Made by a program: the position numbers and the translations under genes
The notes under the pieces: generated by a model
Database searches by the model: none
The model's input: only the letters and a program-made list of their open reading frames with translations
Told to the model about the DNA's origin: nothing
From: JABWBP01 sp964522165
Lineage (GTDB): Bacteria > Calditrichota > Calditrichia > RBG-13-44-9 > J075
Assembly: GCA_964522165.1 (NCBI GenBank)
Contig: CAZFVV010000002.1
Span: 41,777-105,776 of the forward strand
DNA: 64,000 bases
Reading direction: 5' to 3'
In this document: positions 56,738 to 64,000 of the stretch, one piece after another
Layout: every line of letters starts with the position of its first letter
Numbering within the stretch: the stretch's first letter is position 1

Positions 56738-57916
56738 TTACGACTCTTTAAGTGCCCGGAATGCCTGGGCGCGCCCGAGCGCGCCCTGCAGCCGCTCTTC
56801 CGGCGCGCACAGCGAGACCCGGATATAGCGGCGGCCTTGCTGCCCAAAAATGATGCCCGGGGCCACGAAGATGCCCGCGGAATGGAGTAATTCATCCGTA
56901 AACGCCTCTACGTCGGGAATTTCTTCCGGGGCCCTGCCCCACACAAATAACCCGGCGCTGTTTGGGGAATAGCGGAATCTCAGGAGATCCAGAAGCCGGT
57001 AAACCAGCTCCCGCCGGCGGCGGTACACCGCGTTCTGCCGCTCATGCCATTCCGCCGAATTGCTGAGAGCCTGCACCGCAGCCTGTTGCAGGGGTAAGAA
57101 CATTCCCGAGTCGATGTTGCTCTTCACTGCCAGGATGGCCTCTAAATAAGCTTTTTGCCCGGCTGCCATGCCGATCCGCCAGCCGGCCATGTGATGGGAT
57201 TTGCTGAGCGAATTCAGCTCTACACAGCACTCCATTGCGCCGTCGATTTGCAAGATACTCAGCGGAGCGGCGGGATTCAAGATCAGGCTGTAGGGATTGT
57301 CATGGCAGAGCAGAATTTCTCGCTCTTTAGCAAACTCCACCAGTTCCCGGAAATGCACCGCCGCGGCGACCGCCCCGCTGGGCATGTGGGGATAATTCAG
57401 CCACATGAGCTTGGCGGCTAAAAGATCGCTGCGGCGCAATTCTGTAACGTCGGGCAGCCAGCCGGTCGCTTCGCTCAAGGGATAAAAAACCGCTTCCCCC
57501 CCGGCCATCCGCGCCGCGGAAGCATAAGCGGGGTAGCCGGGGTCGGGTACCAGCGCCCGGTCGCCGGGGTTCAAAAAGGCCATGGAAATATGAAAAATGC
57601 CTTCTTTAGAACCGGTTAGCGGCAGGATTTCCGCCTCCGGGTGCAATTCCACCCGGTACACTTGCTGATACCAATCCGCCAGGGCGCGGCGCAGCTCGGG
57701 AATGCCGCGGTAGGGCTGGTAGCCGTGATTTCGTTCCAGGGATGCTGCCTGTTGCAGCGCCAGAATCGTCGCCCGGGAGGGGGGCAAATCGGGATTGCCG
57801 ATTCCTAAGTTGATGATTTCCCGCCCCTGCCCCGCCAATCGTTGGATTTCCCGGAGCTTGCGGGAAAAATAATACTCCTGCACGCTGCTAAGCCGCTTTG
57901 CCGCCGGAATAATCAT
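56738..57916 (-). CDS. Class I PLP-dependent aminotransferase
   Basis: A 392-residue fold-type I aminotransferase. Marks are EIINLGIGNPDLPPS, YQPYRGIPELRRALADWY, GSKEGIFHISMAFLNPGD, DNPYSLI, the PLP-lysine segment ELNSLSKSHHMAGWRIGMAA and the carboxylate Arg in RRYIRVSLC. It is closest in pattern to LL-diaminopimelate/aspartate-type enzymes. Its place right after pheA, overlapping it by 29 bases, suggests that it transaminates phenylpyruvate or prephenate as the last step to phenylalanine (inference). Confidence 0.9.
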   Translation of the reverse strand: MIIPAAKRLSSVQEYYFSRKLREIQRLAGQGREIINLGIGNPDLPPSRATILALQQAASLERNHGYQPYRGIPELRRALADWYQQVYRVELHPEAEILPLTGSKEGIFHISMAFLNPGDRALVPDPGYPAYASAARMAGGEAVFYPLSEATGWLPDVTELRRSDLLAAKLMWLNYPHMPSGAVAAAVHFRELVEFAKEREILLCHDNPYSLILNPAAPLSILQIDGAMECCVELNSLSKSHHMAGWRIGMAAGQKAYLEAILAVKSNIDSGMFLPLQQAAVQALSNSAEWHERQNAVYRRRRELVYRLLDLLRFRYSPNSAGLFVWGRAPEEIPDVEAFTDELLHSAGIFVAPGIIFGQQGRRYIRVSLCAPEERLQGALGRAQAFRALKES

Positions 57917-58742
57917 GGGGCAACGCTCCTTTTGGGTAAATACCTAAAATTTGGATTTGGGTGGCGAAGCGCCGCAGCGCTTCAATCCCCTCTTCGAGAG
58001 CTTCCCGGCGCTCCCACTCCAGGTCCACCTGGAAAGCGTATTCGGAAGGCCGCCCGGCTATGGACAGCGACTGAATAAGGGTGAGGTTGAGACCACAGCG
58101 GCGGAAAATGTCCAGCGCCTCTGCCAGCGTTCCCACCCGGTGTTTCAAATGGAAATTGAGCGAGGCTTTGTCGGCGATTGCGCCGTCCTCCCGCGTGTCT
58201 TCGCGAGAGAGGACCAGGAAGCGGGTATAATTCTGTTTCACGTTCTCGATCTCTTCCGCCAGGATGGTCAGCCGGTAACGCTCCGCAGCCAGTTTTCCGG
58301 CGATGGCCGCCGTCCCGGAGAGCAGCTTTTCCCGGATTTCCCGGGCGCTTTCCGCGGTGTCGAAGGTTTCCAGCGCCCGCAGTTGGGGATGCTGCTCCAG
58401 AAACTCGCTGCATTGTAGCAGGGCCAGGGGGTGGGAGCGCACAAAACGAAGATCCTTCAGGCTCTGCCCCGGCAGGGCCATCAGGTTTTGCCGGATATGC
58501 AAGTAGGTCTCCCCGGTAATGTAAAAAGGATACTCCTGCAACAAAGCGTAATTAGGCAGAATGCTGCCCACCAGCGAATTCTCGATGGCCATTAGCGCAA
58601 TATCCGCCTCCCCGGAATGCAAAGCCTGGCAAAGCTGCCGGAAGGTCTGGCACTCCGCCAGCTCGAATTCCTGCCCGTTGAAATATTGCCGCGCGGCCAT
58701 GTGGTGAAAAGAGGCCTGCCCTCCCTGGATGGCGACTTTCAT
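57888..58742 (-). CDS. pheA: Prephenate dehydratase with ACT domain
   Basis: A 284-residue enzyme that converts prephenate to phenylpyruvate. The catalytic domain shows VAIQGGQASFHHMAARQYF, ALMAIENSLVGSILPNYALL and the essential TRFLVLSR. The C-terminal ACT domain, HRVGTLAEALDIFRRCGLNL then TLIQSLSIAGRPSEYAFQVD, is the phenylalanine feedback site. It has no fused chorismate mutase, unlike the proteobacterial P-protein. AAGGAGA precedes the start. It is the first gene of the operon and lies behind a Phe-type attenuator. Confidence 0.95.
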   Translation of the reverse strand: MKVAIQGGQASFHHMAARQYFNGQEFELAECQTFRQLCQALHSGEADIALMAIENSLVGSILPNYALLQEYPFYITGETYLHIRQNLMALPGQSLKDLRFVRSHPLALLQCSEFLEQHPQLRALETFDTAESAREIREKLLSGTAAIAGKLAAERYRLTILAEEIENVKQNYTRFLVLSREDTREDGAIADKASLNFHLKHRVGTLAEALDIFRRCGLNLTLIQSLSIAGRPSEYAFQVDLEWERREALEEGIEALRRFATQIQILGIYPKGALPHDYSGGKAA

Positions 58743-58772
58743 GGTAACATCTCCTTATGTTTTACCGGGTTT

Positions 58773-58860
58773 TAGGTGTTGAGTGATGCGGGAAACGTGA
58801 AACGTGATCTCCCATGCTGCCCGGGTATCGCGCATTACGTTTCACGCATCATCCATCATA
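58773..58860. repeat. Degenerate hairpin ('GTGAAACGTGAT' words)
   Basis: The left arm 58783-58808 (GTGATGCGGGAAACGTGAAA and on) pairs with 58831-58858 (GCGCATTACGTTTCACGCAT and on). It is transcribed in the leader between the attenuator terminator and the pheA ribosome binding site. Confidence 0.78.
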
Positions 58861-58882
58861 AGTCCCCGCGGTTTCCGCGGGT

Positions 58883-58914
58883 AAAAAAAAAGCCCCGGTG
58901 TCCGTTCGGGGCTT
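58883..58914 (-). terminator. Attenuator terminator upstream of pheA
   Basis: On the minus strand, AAGCCCCG (58914-58907) pairs with CGGGGCTT (58897-58890) around a 9-base loop and runs into eight or nine T residues (58890-58883). CGGGGCT in the leader-peptide region (58968-58974) can instead pair with AGCCCCG of the 5' arm (58907-58913), forming an antiterminator. A further CCCGCGG/CCGCGGG hairpin follows at 58881-58865. Confidence 0.85.
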
Positions 58915-58943
58915 GCATCTGGAGAGTTTGTACATCCGGTTCG

Positions 58944-59024
58944 CTATTCCGTTACACCATCTCCGCAGCCCCGTCCGAGGCGAAAGAAAAAACGGGAGCA
59001 GGTGTAAGCGTTTTCGATCTTCAT
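58944..59024 (-). CDS. Phenylalanine-type leader peptide of the pheA operon
   Basis: A 26-residue frame starting MKIENAYTCSRFFFRLGRG, with three consecutive Phe codons (58983-58991) and one Tyr. It begins about 16 bases after the predicted transcription start and ends 30 bases before the terminator stem. TTACACC in its Tyr-Thr codons (59007-59001) pairs with GGTGTAA (58958-58952), and CTCC (58999-58996) pairs with GGAG. This gives the 1:2 pause hairpin that alternates with the antiterminator. The arrangement matches PheL-type ribosome-mediated attenuation: stalling at Phe codons when charged tRNA-Phe is scarce would free the antiterminator. The ribosome binding site is weak (GAGAAC). Confidence 0.75.
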   Translation of the reverse strand: MKIENAYTCSRFFFRLGRGCGDGVTE

Positions 59025-59046
59025 TGTTGTTCTCGATTTCGAATCA

Positions 59047-59075
59047 ATTATAAAAAACCCCTTCGATGATGTCAA
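59047..59075 (-). promoter_or_regulatory. Consensus sigma-70-type promoter of the pheA operon
   Basis: On the minus strand TTGACA (59075-59070), a 17-base spacer and TATAAT (59052-59047) match the consensus at all twelve positions. The predicted start is near 59040, just before the leader peptide. So strong a promoter fits an operon whose output is set mainly by attenuation. Confidence 0.85.
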
Positions 59076-59222
59076 ATAATAATTTGCGGGATTTTTTTCC
59101 CTGTAATCCAAATCACGGAAGGGCAGGCCGGGGAAAAATTTTTCGGAATTCCCTTCTGCAGTGAGGATGAGTATATTAAAAAAAGTTACCCAAAAATATT
59201 TGAATCGTGAGGAGGACGCGCC

Positions 59223-62200
59223 ATGCCTCGAAAAATATCTCGAATGCTTGCGCTGCTGCTATGTCTCACCCTAACCGGTTTTGCCGCGGGGGAGAAAGCG
59301 GCTTTTTTTACCCCGGCATTGCTCATCGCCGATGTCGCCACGATGGACGTGAATAATATCGAGCTGCCCCTGGAAAACGATGGCAGCGCCGGCATGGAAG
59401 GCTGGGGATACTACCCGGCCGGCAGCAACATCACCTTTTTGTTTTCCGGTGGCCTGGCGAGCAGCGGCTACGTCAACGGCGAGCTGCGCTGTTCCTGGAT
59501 GGCGAAATCTTCCCTGGTGCAGGAATGGCAGCCCGGCAAATGGGGAATGAATCCGCAGGATCCCCTGGCAAAGTTCTACGCCGTGAGCATCCATGACGGC
59601 CCGGGAAGCCCGGCTTACCTTGCCTGGGCGGATGCCGTGGCGCAGGGAGCGGATTTCATCGATGAAAACGGCGACGGGGTGTACGATCCCTTCATCGACC
59701 GCCCGGCGCTGATGGGCGACAAAACCATCTGGACCGTGTTTAACGACGGCTTCGAGCGAACCTCCCCGCGATTCGGCACTCCTCCCATGGGCCTGGAAAT
59801 CCAGCAAAGCGCATGGGCTTACGATCGGGGCGGCAGCCACCCCTTAGATGAGGTGATTTTCTTCCGCTGGAAGATCATCAATGCGGACAGCGGGGACGTG
59901 GACAGCCTGATCCACTCCTTCTGGGCGGACCCGGATTTGGGAAGTGTCAATGACGACCTGATCGGCTGCGACACCCTGCTGAATATCGGCTACGTCTATA
60001 ACGATGGGGATGATCCTTGGTATGGCGCAAATCCCCCCGCTTTCGGCGCAAAATTGCTGCAAGGGGCGATGGCAGACTCTCCCGGCGACACCGCCTACGC
60101 GTTCCGGGGCGTTTTTCAAGGCATAGACACCCTGCTCGACAAGAAGAACCTCCCCTGGACCTCCTTCATGTATTACATTGGCGGCGATCCTTATTTACAT
60201 GAGCCGACCACTGCCCAGCAGGCCCGCTATTATCAAATCGGCGGGCTGAACGCCTGGGGAAGCCCGGTAAACCCCACCCAGTGGGGCGCCGGCGGCACGG
60301 CGCAGACCAATCCGAAATATTTCTATAGCGGCGACCCGGTGACCGCCAGCGGCTGGCGGGACGTTGTACCGGCGGATAAACGCTTCCTGGTCAACTGCGG
60401 GCCTTTCAATATGGCGCTGGGCGATACCCAGGATATTATCCTTGCCTACGTCATCGGCCGGGGAACCGACGCCCTGAACAGCATTACGGTGATGCGCGAG
60501 CACGCCGCCTACCTCCAGGAATTCTTCCCCCTGGGGCGATTGTTGAATATCGCCGTTAATGAAACCCTGCTCCCCATCGACTCGGTTTTCGTTTTCGACG
60601 CCGACCTCCGCACCCTGGCCTATCCGGACAGTATCGTGGCGGCGGTCTGGCAGCTCACCCAGCAGCCGCCCGGCAGCGTTGCCCAGCTAACCCCGGGGCC
60701 GGGCTTCCGGCAGTTTTTAGATCCCGATCTGCCGGGAGATTACGCCGTTACATTAGAGGCGGTTATTTCCAGCGGCGAAACGTTGAACGCGGCTCGAACC
60801 GTCACCGCAGTGGACAACCATCCGCCGGTGGCGCAGTTGGCGCTTACGCCCTCGCAAATCGTGTACGGCGCTTCCATTTTAGCCGACGCCGGCGCATCTT
60901 CCGACCCCGACGGCGACCTGCTCAGTTTCGCGTGGACCTTCCCGGCCTGGGTGAGCGCGAATATCCAGGATACCTCCAGGATCGAATTCTTCCCCCAACG
61001 GATCGGAAGCGGGGAAGTGCAGGTGGCGGTCAGCGATCCCTATTTCACCCGCCGCGCCAGCGGCAGCTTTGAGGTGCTCACCAATATCGCCAACCTGGTG
61101 GAGCAGCTCTATTTCCCGTTTTTCAATGCCATCGCCCAGATGCGCTACGCCGAGGGCAGGGCGCTGGCGCTCCGGCAAAGCGCCAGCGGGCCTCGCCCGC
61201 TCTATGTGTTCGATCCCCTGGCGCCGGCTAACTATACTTCGCAGCCGGTTTCCGGGCGGAGATTTGCCCTGGACGCCGCGCTGTTGGTTAGCTACGGGGG
61301 GCGCAGCACGGTAGAGGTGTTCGAGATTCTGCCGCCTTTCCAGCTTCTTCCGGCCAGCGATGTGATTCCCTACGGGGCGCAAATCGGCTTGCGCCCCAAG
61401 GATATTTACCTGCGCTATCCCTACCTGTTCCTGCCTTCTACCCCTCCCTGGCGGTTGCGGGCCTATGACCTTAGCGATCCCTCTGCTCCCGTGGAAGCCG
61501 GCTATCGTTTCACCCCTCCCTTAGTGGTGGATGCGGCGTACGAAGGAACGGTTGCGGTAATTTACTCCCGGCAGCCGGGTTTCGGCCTGGTTACTTATGA
61601 CATATCCTCGCCCGGCAACATGTTTCCCCTGGATACCTTAGCCTTCCCGCCGGCGACCCGCTACGTGGAGATGGTCAATGGCAAAATTTACCTGACTAAC
61701 GGCGAAGTGGGCGCCGCCGGGCAGGTGCAAATCGTGGACGCTTCCCTGCCGAACAACTTGCAATTAGCCGGAGCCATTACGGTCGATCCGGACCGGGTGG
61801 TAGAGATGGAAGCGCAGGGCAATGTGTTGATCTTAGGATTGACCGGCGGGGTGCGGCTCTACGACGTCTCCGATCCCCACGCGCCGGTAGAGATCGCCCG
61901 TCGCCTCTCCGGTTTCCCGGTCTATGGCATGGCCTGGAATGATCCCCAGTTCTACATGGTCGAAAACGGCGATGCGCAATTCGGCGCAGGATATTATTAT
62001 TTCGACCACCTGGTGGGCATCGAACCGGGCGGCGATCTAAGCGGCGTTCCCGGGGAATTCGAGTTGCTGCAAAACTATCCCAACCCCTTCAACCCGGCGA
62101 CGACGATCCGCTATCAACTGCCGGTGACTGCGAAAGTGGAATTGCTGATTTACAATGTGTTGGGGCAAAAAGTTCGCCGGTTGGTGGAAGCGCAGGAGGC

Positions 62201-62345
62201 GCCTGGCAGTTATGAAGTTCAGTGGGACGGGAGAAGCGATGGAGGAACCGCGCTTTCCAGCGGGATTTATTTTTACCGGCTGCGAGCGGTCGATCAAGCG
62301 GGAGGGGTATTTGAGAAGGTGCGCAAAATGCTGCTCGTTAAATAG
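59223..62345 (+). CDS. Large secreted protein with LVIVD-type repeats and C-terminal sorting domain
   Basis: A 1040-residue exported protein. The signal peptide is RMLALLLCLTLTGFAAG. The N-terminal half (about 35-450) has DNDG/DENGDGVYDP calcium-type loops and the block IWTVFNDG...FFRWKIINA, seen also in the large protein at 25444 and in the tandem paralogue downstream. A PKD/cadherin-like segment (GASILADAGASSDPDGDLLS) is near 545-610. LVIVD-like propeller repeats (LRAYDLSDPSAPVEAGYRF, VRLYDVSDPHAPVEIARRL) are at about 740-920. The protein ends in a T9SS type A sorting domain (NYPNPFNPATTIRYQLP, YNVLGQKVRRLVEA). GGAGG precedes the ATG by eight bases. Function unknown; probably surface-exposed. 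Confidence 0.87.
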   Translation: MPRKISRMLALLLCLTLTGFAAGEKAAFFTPALLIADVATMDVNNIELPLENDGSAGMEGWGYYPAGSNITFLFSGGLASSGYVNGELRCSWMAKSSLVQEWQPGKWGMNPQDPLAKFYAVSIHDGPGSPAYLAWADAVAQGADFIDENGDGVYDPFIDRPALMGDKTIWTVFNDGFERTSPRFGTPPMGLEIQQSAWAYDRGGSHPLDEVIFFRWKIINADSGDVDSLIHSFWADPDLGSVNDDLIGCDTLLNIGYVYNDGDDPWYGANPPAFGAKLLQGAMADSPGDTAYAFRGVFQGIDTLLDKKNLPWTSFMYYIGGDPYLHEPTTAQQARYYQIGGLNAWGSPVNPTQWGAGGTAQTNPKYFYSGDPVTASGWRDVVPADKRFLVNCGPFNMALGDTQDIILAYVIGRGTDALNSITVMREHAAYLQEFFPLGRLLNIAVNETLLPIDSVFVFDADLRTLAYPDSIVAAVWQLTQQPPGSVAQLTPGPGFRQFLDPDLPGDYAVTLEAVISSGETLNAARTVTAVDNHPPVAQLALTPSQIVYGASILADAGASSDPDGDLLSFAWTFPAWVSANIQDTSRIEFFPQRIGSGEVQVAVSDPYFTRRASGSFEVLTNIANLVEQLYFPFFNAIAQMRYAEGRALALRQSASGPRPLYVFDPLAPANYTSQPVSGRRFALDAALLVSYGGRSTVEVFEILPPFQLLPASDVIPYGAQIGLRPKDIYLRYPYLFLPSTPPWRLRAYDLSDPSAPVEAGYRFTPPLVVDAAYEGTVAVIYSRQPGFGLVTYDISSPGNMFPLDTLAFPPATRYVEMVNGKIYLTNGEVGAAGQVQIVDASLPNNLQLAGAITVDPDRVVEMEAQGNVLILGLTGGVRLYDVSDPHAPVEIARRLSGFPVYGMAWNDPQFYMVENGDAQFGAGYYYFDHLVGIEPGGDLSGVPGEFELLQNYPNPFNPATTIRYQLPVTAKVELLIYNVLGQKVRRLVEAQEAPGSYEVQWDGRSDGGTALSSGIYFYRLRAVDQAGGVFEKVRKMLLVK

Positions 62346-62411
62346 CTTAAGCTTCACCGCTAATGTCAATTAAAGTTGGCACAAGAAATTTAAAACTGAG
62401 GAGGAAGTGTC

Positions 62412-64000
62412 ATGTCCGCAAAATTTTCCACAATTTTTGCGCTTTTGCTCTGCCTGGCATTCAACGGTTTTTCTAAGGGAGAGAAAAAATCTCCTCCGGG
62501 TTTCCATCTGATCCTGGGCGATACTGCGATTATGAAAGTGAATAACGTCGAACTGCCGCTAAACAACAACGGCAGCACCGGGGAAGACGGCCAGGGATAT
62601 TACCCTGCCGGCAGCAACCTGACCTTTATGTTTTCCGGCGGTATGGCCGCGACCGGGTATATTGATAATGATTTGCGCACCGCCTGGATGGCCCCGGCCT
62701 CCCTCATCGAAGAATTGCAGCCGGGGAATTGGGGAATGAATCCGAATGATCCGTTGGCGGAATTTTACCAGGTGACCATCCATGACGGCCCCGGCAGCCT
62801 CGCTTACTTAGAGTGGGCGGACGCCGTGGCGTTAGGCGCGGATTTCATCGATGAAAACGGCGACGGGGTGTACGATCCCTTCATCGACCGCCCGGCGCTG
62901 ATGGGCTACAAAACCCTCTGGACGGTTTTTAACGACGGCACCATCCTTTCCCAACGCAACCGCTTGCAAACCCTCCCGATCGGGCTGGAAATCCTGCAGA
63001 CCTCCTGGGCTTACCAACACGGCGGCCCGTTGGATGACGTGGTTTTCTTCCGCTGGCAGATCATCAACGCCGGTAATACCGAGATCGAGGAATTGATTCA
63101 TTCTATCTGGGCAGACCCGGATTTGGGAGATGCCAATGACGACCTGATCGGCTGCGACACGCTGCTGAACATCGGTTATATCTATAATGACGGCGATGAT
63201 GCTGAGTACGGCGCAAATCCCCCCGCCTTCGGGATGAAGCTCCTGCAAGGAGCATTGGTTGATTCCCCCGGCGACACTGCCTACGTGTTCCGCGGGGTAT
63301 TCAAAGGCGTCGATACCCTGCTGAATAAGAAGAACCTGCCCTGGACTTCTTTTATGTACTACATCAATGGCGATCCGGTCATCGGCGATCCCAGTAATAG
63401 AGATATTGCCCGTAATTACCAGATCGGGGGGCTGATCGCCAATGGCAACCCGCTCGATCCTATCCTGTTTGGAACCGGCGGCACTGCGCAAACCAATCCG
63501 AAATATGTGTACAGCGGCGACCCGGTCACTTTCTCCGGATGGTTGGACAATGCCCCCGCGGATAAACGTTTTTTGGTCAACAACGGCCCTTTCGACGTTG
63601 CCGCGGGAGATACCCAGGACATCGTGTTCGCCTACGTGGTTGGCCGGGGAACCGACGCCCTGAACAGCATTACGGTTATGCGCGAGAGGTCTATCTATAT
63701 TGACGAATTCTTCCCCTGGGGCCGGATGGTCAATATTACCGTCAATGAAACCCTGCTGCCCATCGACTCGGTTTTCGTCTTCGATGCCAACCTCCAGGCG
63801 CTGGCTTACCCGGATACCATTGTTTCGGTCGCCTGGCAATTGACCCAGCGGCCTCCCGGAAGCGCCGCCCAGTTGATCCCGGGGCCGGGTTTTCAGCAAT
63901 TTTTAGACCCGGATTCCGCCGGCGACTATACCGTACGCTTAGAAGCCGCGATTTCCAGCGGCGGAGTTTTAGACCGAACCGTGACCGTCACCGCGGTGGA
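62412..64000 (+). CDS. Tandem paralogue of the preceding secreted protein (3' end outside window)
   Basis: The frame is open from ATG 62412 to the edge (529 codons and two bases). It begins MSAKFSTIFALLLCLAFNGF (signal peptide) and follows the N-terminal half of the preceding protein closely, e.g. DFIDENGDGVYDPFIDRPAL, WADPDLGDANDDLIGCDTLL, KKNLPWTSFMYYINGDP, RGTDALNSITVMRE. A 69-base stretch (62838-62906) is identical in DNA to 59649-59717, although the genes differ elsewhere, which points to recent duplication or gene conversion. GGAGG lies eight bases upstream. A C-terminal sorting domain is expected beyond the window. Confidence 0.88.
   Translation, partial: MSAKFSTIFALLLCLAFNGFSKGEKKSPPGFHLILGDTAIMKVNNVELPLNNNGSTGEDGQGYYPAGSNLTFMFSGGMAATGYIDNDLRTAWMAPASLIEELQPGNWGMNPNDPLAEFYQVTIHDGPGSLAYLEWADAVALGADFIDENGDGVYDPFIDRPALMGYKTLWTVFNDGTILSQRNRLQTLPIGLEILQTSWAYQHGGPLDDVVFFRWQIINAGNTEIEELIHSIWADPDLGDANDDLIGCDTLLNIGYIYNDGDDAEYGANPPAFGMKLLQGALVDSPGDTAYVFRGVFKGVDTLLNKKNLPWTSFMYYINGDPVIGDPSNRDIARNYQIGGLIANGNPLDPILFGTGGTAQTNPKYVYSGDPVTFSGWLDNAPADKRFLVNNGPFDVAAGDTQDIVFAYVVGRGTDALNSITVMRERSIYIDEFFPWGRMVNITVNETLLPIDSVFVFDANLQALAYPDTIVSVAWQLTQRPPGSAAQLIPGPGFQQFLDPDSAGDYTVRLEAAISSGGVLDRTVTVTAV

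Noticed and set aside
58743..59222. T-box riboswitch upstream of pheA
   Set aside because: No T-box sequence or specifier-loop architecture; the Phe-rich leader ORF with alternative hairpins explains the region better.

Overview
The window is from a Gram-negative (LpxB-bearing) bacterium of the FCB superphylum, most likely a Calditrichota/KSB1-type lineage. This assignment is inferred. It rests on seven secreted proteins with an 'NYPNPFNPxTTI... YNxLGQxVxxL... SGIYxYxL' C-terminal sorting domain or a relative of it, a PorV/PorQ-like outer-membrane protein, a CarboxypepD_reg-TonB receptor, and many hairpin-forming intergenic repeats. GC content is fairly high, except for one clearly AT-rich block at about 11.7-16.5 kb.

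Layout. 0-6 kb: truncated prkA (left edge), citrate synthase, a Uma2-family nuclease with a decayed second copy beside it, and a propionyl/methylmalonyl-CoA carboxyltransferase. 6-11.3 kb: a lipoprotein, a tiny 18-residue lysine-alternating ORF with a strong ribosome binding site and its own terminator, and two large secreted beta-propeller-type proteins. 11.8-16.5 kb: an AT-rich two-gene island encoding a membrane-anchored NACHT NTPase and a single-pass partner, which looks like an undescribed STAND/bNACHT defence-type module. 16.9-31.4 kb: GH13 enzyme, SGNH-TPR protein, PpiC lipoprotein, TonB receptor, large secreted protein, PorV-like protein, and a starch-binding-like secreted protein. 31.6-40.8 kb: maltodextrin locus with a binding lipoprotein, two permeases (no ATPase gene), a CBM48-esterase lipoprotein, a TrmB regulator and a CBM48-GH13-sorting-domain enzyme, with a frameshifted DUF5674 gene and an unknown small gene inside the transporter operon. 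41-52.3 kb: a multi-domain PG-binding lysozyme-like protein, saccharopine dehydrogenase, a DMT transporter, lpxB, lgt with a metal-binding lipoprotein, an M23 peptidase, a TPR protein and phhB. 52.3-54 kb: tRNA-Ser(GCU), queC, and a small gene overlapping a retropepsin-like protease gene. 54-59.1 kb: a minus-strand phenylalanine operon, pheA-aminotransferase-aroA-aroC, preceded by a consensus promoter, a Phe-rich leader peptide and an attenuator terminator. The AroC protein carries a truncated chorismate-mutase-like tail. 59.2-64 kb: two tandem secreted paralogues, the second cut by the right edge.

The genes fit a heterotroph that breaks down alpha-glucans outside the cell or at its surface (GH13 enzymes, esterase, TonB and ABC uptake, TrmB control) and exports many proteins by a T9SS-like route. 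Two features stand out between genes. One is a series of imperfect long hairpins, each built from its own repeated short 'word'. The other is a family of short GTGCAAA...TTTGCAC palindromes.
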